NCBI GenBank assembly: GCA_003220535.1
Contig: QHSU01000065.1
Coordinates: 62,001-126,000, forward strand
Source of the DNA: Candidatus Rokuibacteriota bacterium
GTDB taxonomy: Bacteria > Methylomirabilota > Methylomirabilia > Rokubacteriales > CSP1-6
Length of the DNA stretch: 64,000 bases
Direction: 5' to 3'
Under the pieces are notes generated by a model. It worked only from the letters and a program-made list of their open reading frames with translations, made no database searches and was not told the origin of the DNA. This document shows, piece after piece, positions 62,200 to 64,000 of this stretch. Position 1 is the first letter of the stretch; each line of letters starts with the position of its first letter. Both the position numbers and the translations under genes were made by a program.

Positions 62200-63258
62200 A
62201 TGGCAGAACTCTTCGATCACATTGACGAACTTCGGCGCTCCCCGGGCAAGGTCGCGGTCGCCACGCTGGTCAACACGCGGGGCACGACGCCCCGAAAAGA
62301 AGGCGCGAAGATGCTCGTCGGCGAGGGCGGCGCCGTGCTCGGCTCCGTCACGATCGGCGGTTGCGTCGACGCGCAGGTCATCGAGCAGACCGAGGACGTG
62401 TTGAACACGATGCAGCCGCGGCTGCTCGAGCTGAACCTCGGCGACGAAGAAGCCTGGGAGATCGGTCTCACGTGCGGCGGGACGATCGAGGTGTTCGTCG
62501 AGCCGCTGACCGCCGACTTCCTGGAGCGCGTGCGTGCCCACACGGGCCGCGGCGGACGGGCGGCGATCGTCACCCGCCTCGACGGGCCCGTCGGCGCGAA
62601 GCTGCTCGTGCTGGACGACGGCACCGTCACCGGCATGCTCGGCGACGCCGCGCTGGACGAGCGATTCACGCGCGAGGCGCGCGAGGCGATGGCGGCGGGG
62701 ACCTCTCGCACCCTCTTGCTCGAGAACACCCGCGCCTTCGTCGAGGTTTTCGCGCCCGCATCCCTGCTCCTCGTGGTCGGCGCCAGCCACGTGTCGATGC
62801 CGCTCACGGATCTGGCCAAGGTGCTCGGCTATCGCACGGTCGTCGTCGACGGCCGGCCGCGCTTCGCCACCCGCGAGCGCTTCCCGGAGGTGGACGAGCT
62901 GCGGATCGGCATCCCGTCGGAGCTCGTCGCCGAGTATCCGCTCGTTCCCTCCACGGCGCTCGTGCTGATGGCGCACGACTACAAGTACGATCTGCCGGTG
63001 CTCCATAAGGCCCTCGCCACCGAGGTCGGCTACATCGGAATGCTCGGGTCGGCCCGACGTGGCGCGGCGATCCTGAAACTCCTCGCCGAGGAAGGCGAGA
63101 GCGACGCCGCGCTCAAGCGCATTCGCGTCCCGATCGGCCTGGACATCGGTGCCCGGTCCGCGCCCGAGATCGCGCTCGCGGTCATGGCCGAGATCCAGGC
63201 GGTGCGCGGCGGTGGGACCGGCCAGCCCATGAGCACGAAGCCCCGGAAGTCGGCGTGA
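62200..63258 (+). CDS. xdhC: XdhC/CoxF family molybdenum enzyme maturation factor
   Basis: 352 residues. N-terminal XdhC_CoxI domain with 'TRGTTPRKEGAKMLVG' and the Cys of 'LTCGGTIEVFVEP'; C-terminal Rossmann domain 'LLLVVGASHVSMPLTDLAKVLGY' and 'YIGMLGSARR'. XdhC binds molybdenum cofactor, promotes its sulfuration and inserts it into xanthine-oxidase family enzymes, here presumably the CoxL-like protein. ATG 62200 is chosen because upstream in-frame sequence (from 62077) is GC-rich intergenic. GTGA couples it to the next gene. Confidence 0.93.
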   Translation: MAELFDHIDELRRSPGKVAVATLVNTRGTTPRKEGAKMLVGEGGAVLGSVTIGGCVDAQVIEQTEDVLNTMQPRLLELNLGDEEAWEIGLTCGGTIEVFVEPLTADFLERVRAHTGRGGRAAIVTRLDGPVGAKLLVLDDGTVTGMLGDAALDERFTREAREAMAAGTSRTLLLENTRAFVEVFAPASLLLVVGASHVSMPLTDLAKVLGYRTVVVDGRPRFATRERFPEVDELRIGIPSELVAEYPLVPSTALVLMAHDYKYDLPVLHKALATEVGYIGMLGSARRGAAILKLLAEEGESDAALKRIRVPIGLDIGARSAPEIALAVMAEIQAVRGGGTGQPMSTKPRKSA

Positions 63259-64000
63259 AAGCCATCGCCCAGCGGCGCGAGGCGGCGAGCCTCGAGGGGC
63301 TCGTGGACAGGGTCCTCTGCCACGACGTCCGTGACGCGGCGGGGAAGATCGCGGTCGAGAAGGGGGCGAGGCTCACGCCCGCCACGGCGAAGGTCCTCCT
63401 GGGGACCCCGTGGGAGGAGATCCACCTGCTCGTCGTCGAGCCGTCCGACCTGCACGAGGAGGAAGCCGGCAAGCGGCTGGCCGCGGCGGTCGTAGGCGAA
63501 GGCGTCGAGGTGAAGGGCTACACGGGCGGCCAGTGGACGCTCTCGGCCACACGCCGGGGGCTCCTGCGGGTTCGCCGTCAGGCGCTCGCGGATACGAACG
63601 CGCTAGAGGGGATTTCGGTCTTCACGCTCTTCGAAGCCCAGCCGGTCGAGCCCGGCGAGACGATCGGCAAGTGCAAGGTCACGCCGCTCGTCATTCCCGC
63701 CGAGACGCTGCGCGCCGTCGAGAAGATCGCCCGTGACGCGCACGGGCTCGTGACGGTGAGCGGCTTCAGATCGACGACGATCGGCGCGGTCGCGCAGGAG
63801 CGCCTCGACGCCAAGCAGCGCGCGCGGTTCGAGGCGGCGTTGAAGCAGAAGATCGAGTGGTTCGGGAGTCGCCTTCTCCCCATCCACTACGCCGGCGGCT
63901 CGGCGCGCGTCGTGGCCGACGAGCTGACGGCGCTCCGACGCGAAGGCGCCGAGGTGCTGATCGTCGCCGGGGCGAGCGCGCTCGATCCGCTCGATCCCGT
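63255..64000 (+). CDS. Molybdopterin-binding domain protein (3' truncated)
   Basis: The frame from GTG 63255 is open to the end of the window (248 residues visible). It begins with a short MoeA-like segment ('LCHDVRDAAGKIAVEKGARLTPATAKVLL') and continues into 'LVIPAETLRAVEKI', 'VSGFRSTTIGAVAQERLDAK', 'VVADELTALRREGAEVLIVAGASALDPLDP', the start of a molybdopterin-binding MoCF fold. It is coupled to xdhC, so it likely handles molybdenum cofactor for the same enzyme. The C-terminal part and exact subfamily are not visible. Confidence 0.8.
   Translation, partial: MKAIAQRREAASLEGLVDRVLCHDVRDAAGKIAVEKGARLTPATAKVLLGTPWEEIHLLVVEPSDLHEEEAGKRLAAAVVGEGVEVKGYTGGQWTLSATRRGLLRVRRQALADTNALEGISVFTLFEAQPVEPGETIGKCKVTPLVIPAETLRAVEKIARDAHGLVTVSGFRSTTIGAVAQERLDAKQRARFEAALKQKIEWFGSRLLPIHYAGGSARVVADELTALRREGAEVLIVAGASALDPLDP

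Overview
The window is very GC-rich bacterial chromosome: dense, with short operons, GTG starts and stop/start overlaps (GTGA, TGATG) between many neighbours. No rRNA, tRNA, CRISPR array or insertion sequence is visible. The gene mix (form-II CO-dehydrogenase-like molybdenum hydroxylase cluster, two TldD/TldE pairs, split transketolase, PEP-CTERM protein, lar operon) and base composition would fit an uncultured soil or sediment lineage such as Candidatus Rokubacteria/Methylomirabilota. That placement is inference, not proof.

Layout. 1-702: end of a BtuF-like binding protein. 837-4421: tldD-tldE-TatD hydrolase. 4450-6038 (minus): FabL-like reductase and UppP. 6094-9876: CinA-domain protein, methyltransferase, polyprenyl-sugar type glycosyltransferase and DUF2079 membrane protein. 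9882-11693 (minus): Rieske, SnoaL-like and UbiA-type prenyltransferase genes. 11719-14188: ABC-2 exporter and NiCoT-like nickel/cobalt transporter. 14314-15717: fumC, convergent with a minus-strand operon (22440 to 15828) moeA-tldD-rhodanese-tldE-tktN-tktC. 22552-26318: a small hypothetical, RDD, DUF309, SDR, RRM protein and radical SAM protein. 26302-29180 (minus): family-B DNA polymerase and a tyrosine phosphatase. 29181-33813 is looser accessory DNA: an HTH remnant, a PEP-CTERM protein and a large beta-propeller/cytochrome c protein. 33814-38395: lipoprotein hydrolase, a protease-dead HtrA-like protein, YihY, SDR, TauE. 38400-40313 (minus): a GT-C-like membrane protein. 40432-46604: threonine-synthase-like enzyme, ThiS/MoaD carrier, NIL protein, aminotransferase, glycerate kinase and a frameshifted Kef-type antiporter. 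46752-53880: rlmN, mtaB, mtnP, pfkB-family kinase, larE, larB, larC. 53985-64000: coxS-coxL-coxM, mocA, an intein-containing coxD, coxE, xdhC and a molybdopterin-binding protein that runs off the end.

How they connect. MoeA, MocA, XdhC, CoxD/E and the last protein serve the molybdenum cofactor of CoxSLM. The nickel transporter and LarBCE could serve a nickel-pincer enzyme. UppP, the glycosyltransferase and the two large membrane proteins point to lipid-linked glycan assembly.

The most unusual observation is a periplasmic rhodanese whose catalytic cysteine codon is an in-frame UGA followed by a SECIS-like hairpin: a candidate selenocysteine sulfurtransferase between tldD and tldE. Others are a window-wide leaderless promoter signature (a TAnnnT hexamer 6-8 nt before the start codon), an in-frame amber codon after the leaderless start in front of the polymerase, a HtrA homologue with all three catalytic residues lost, a 43-bp inverted repeat splitting larB from larC, and an intein in the CoxD Walker B region.
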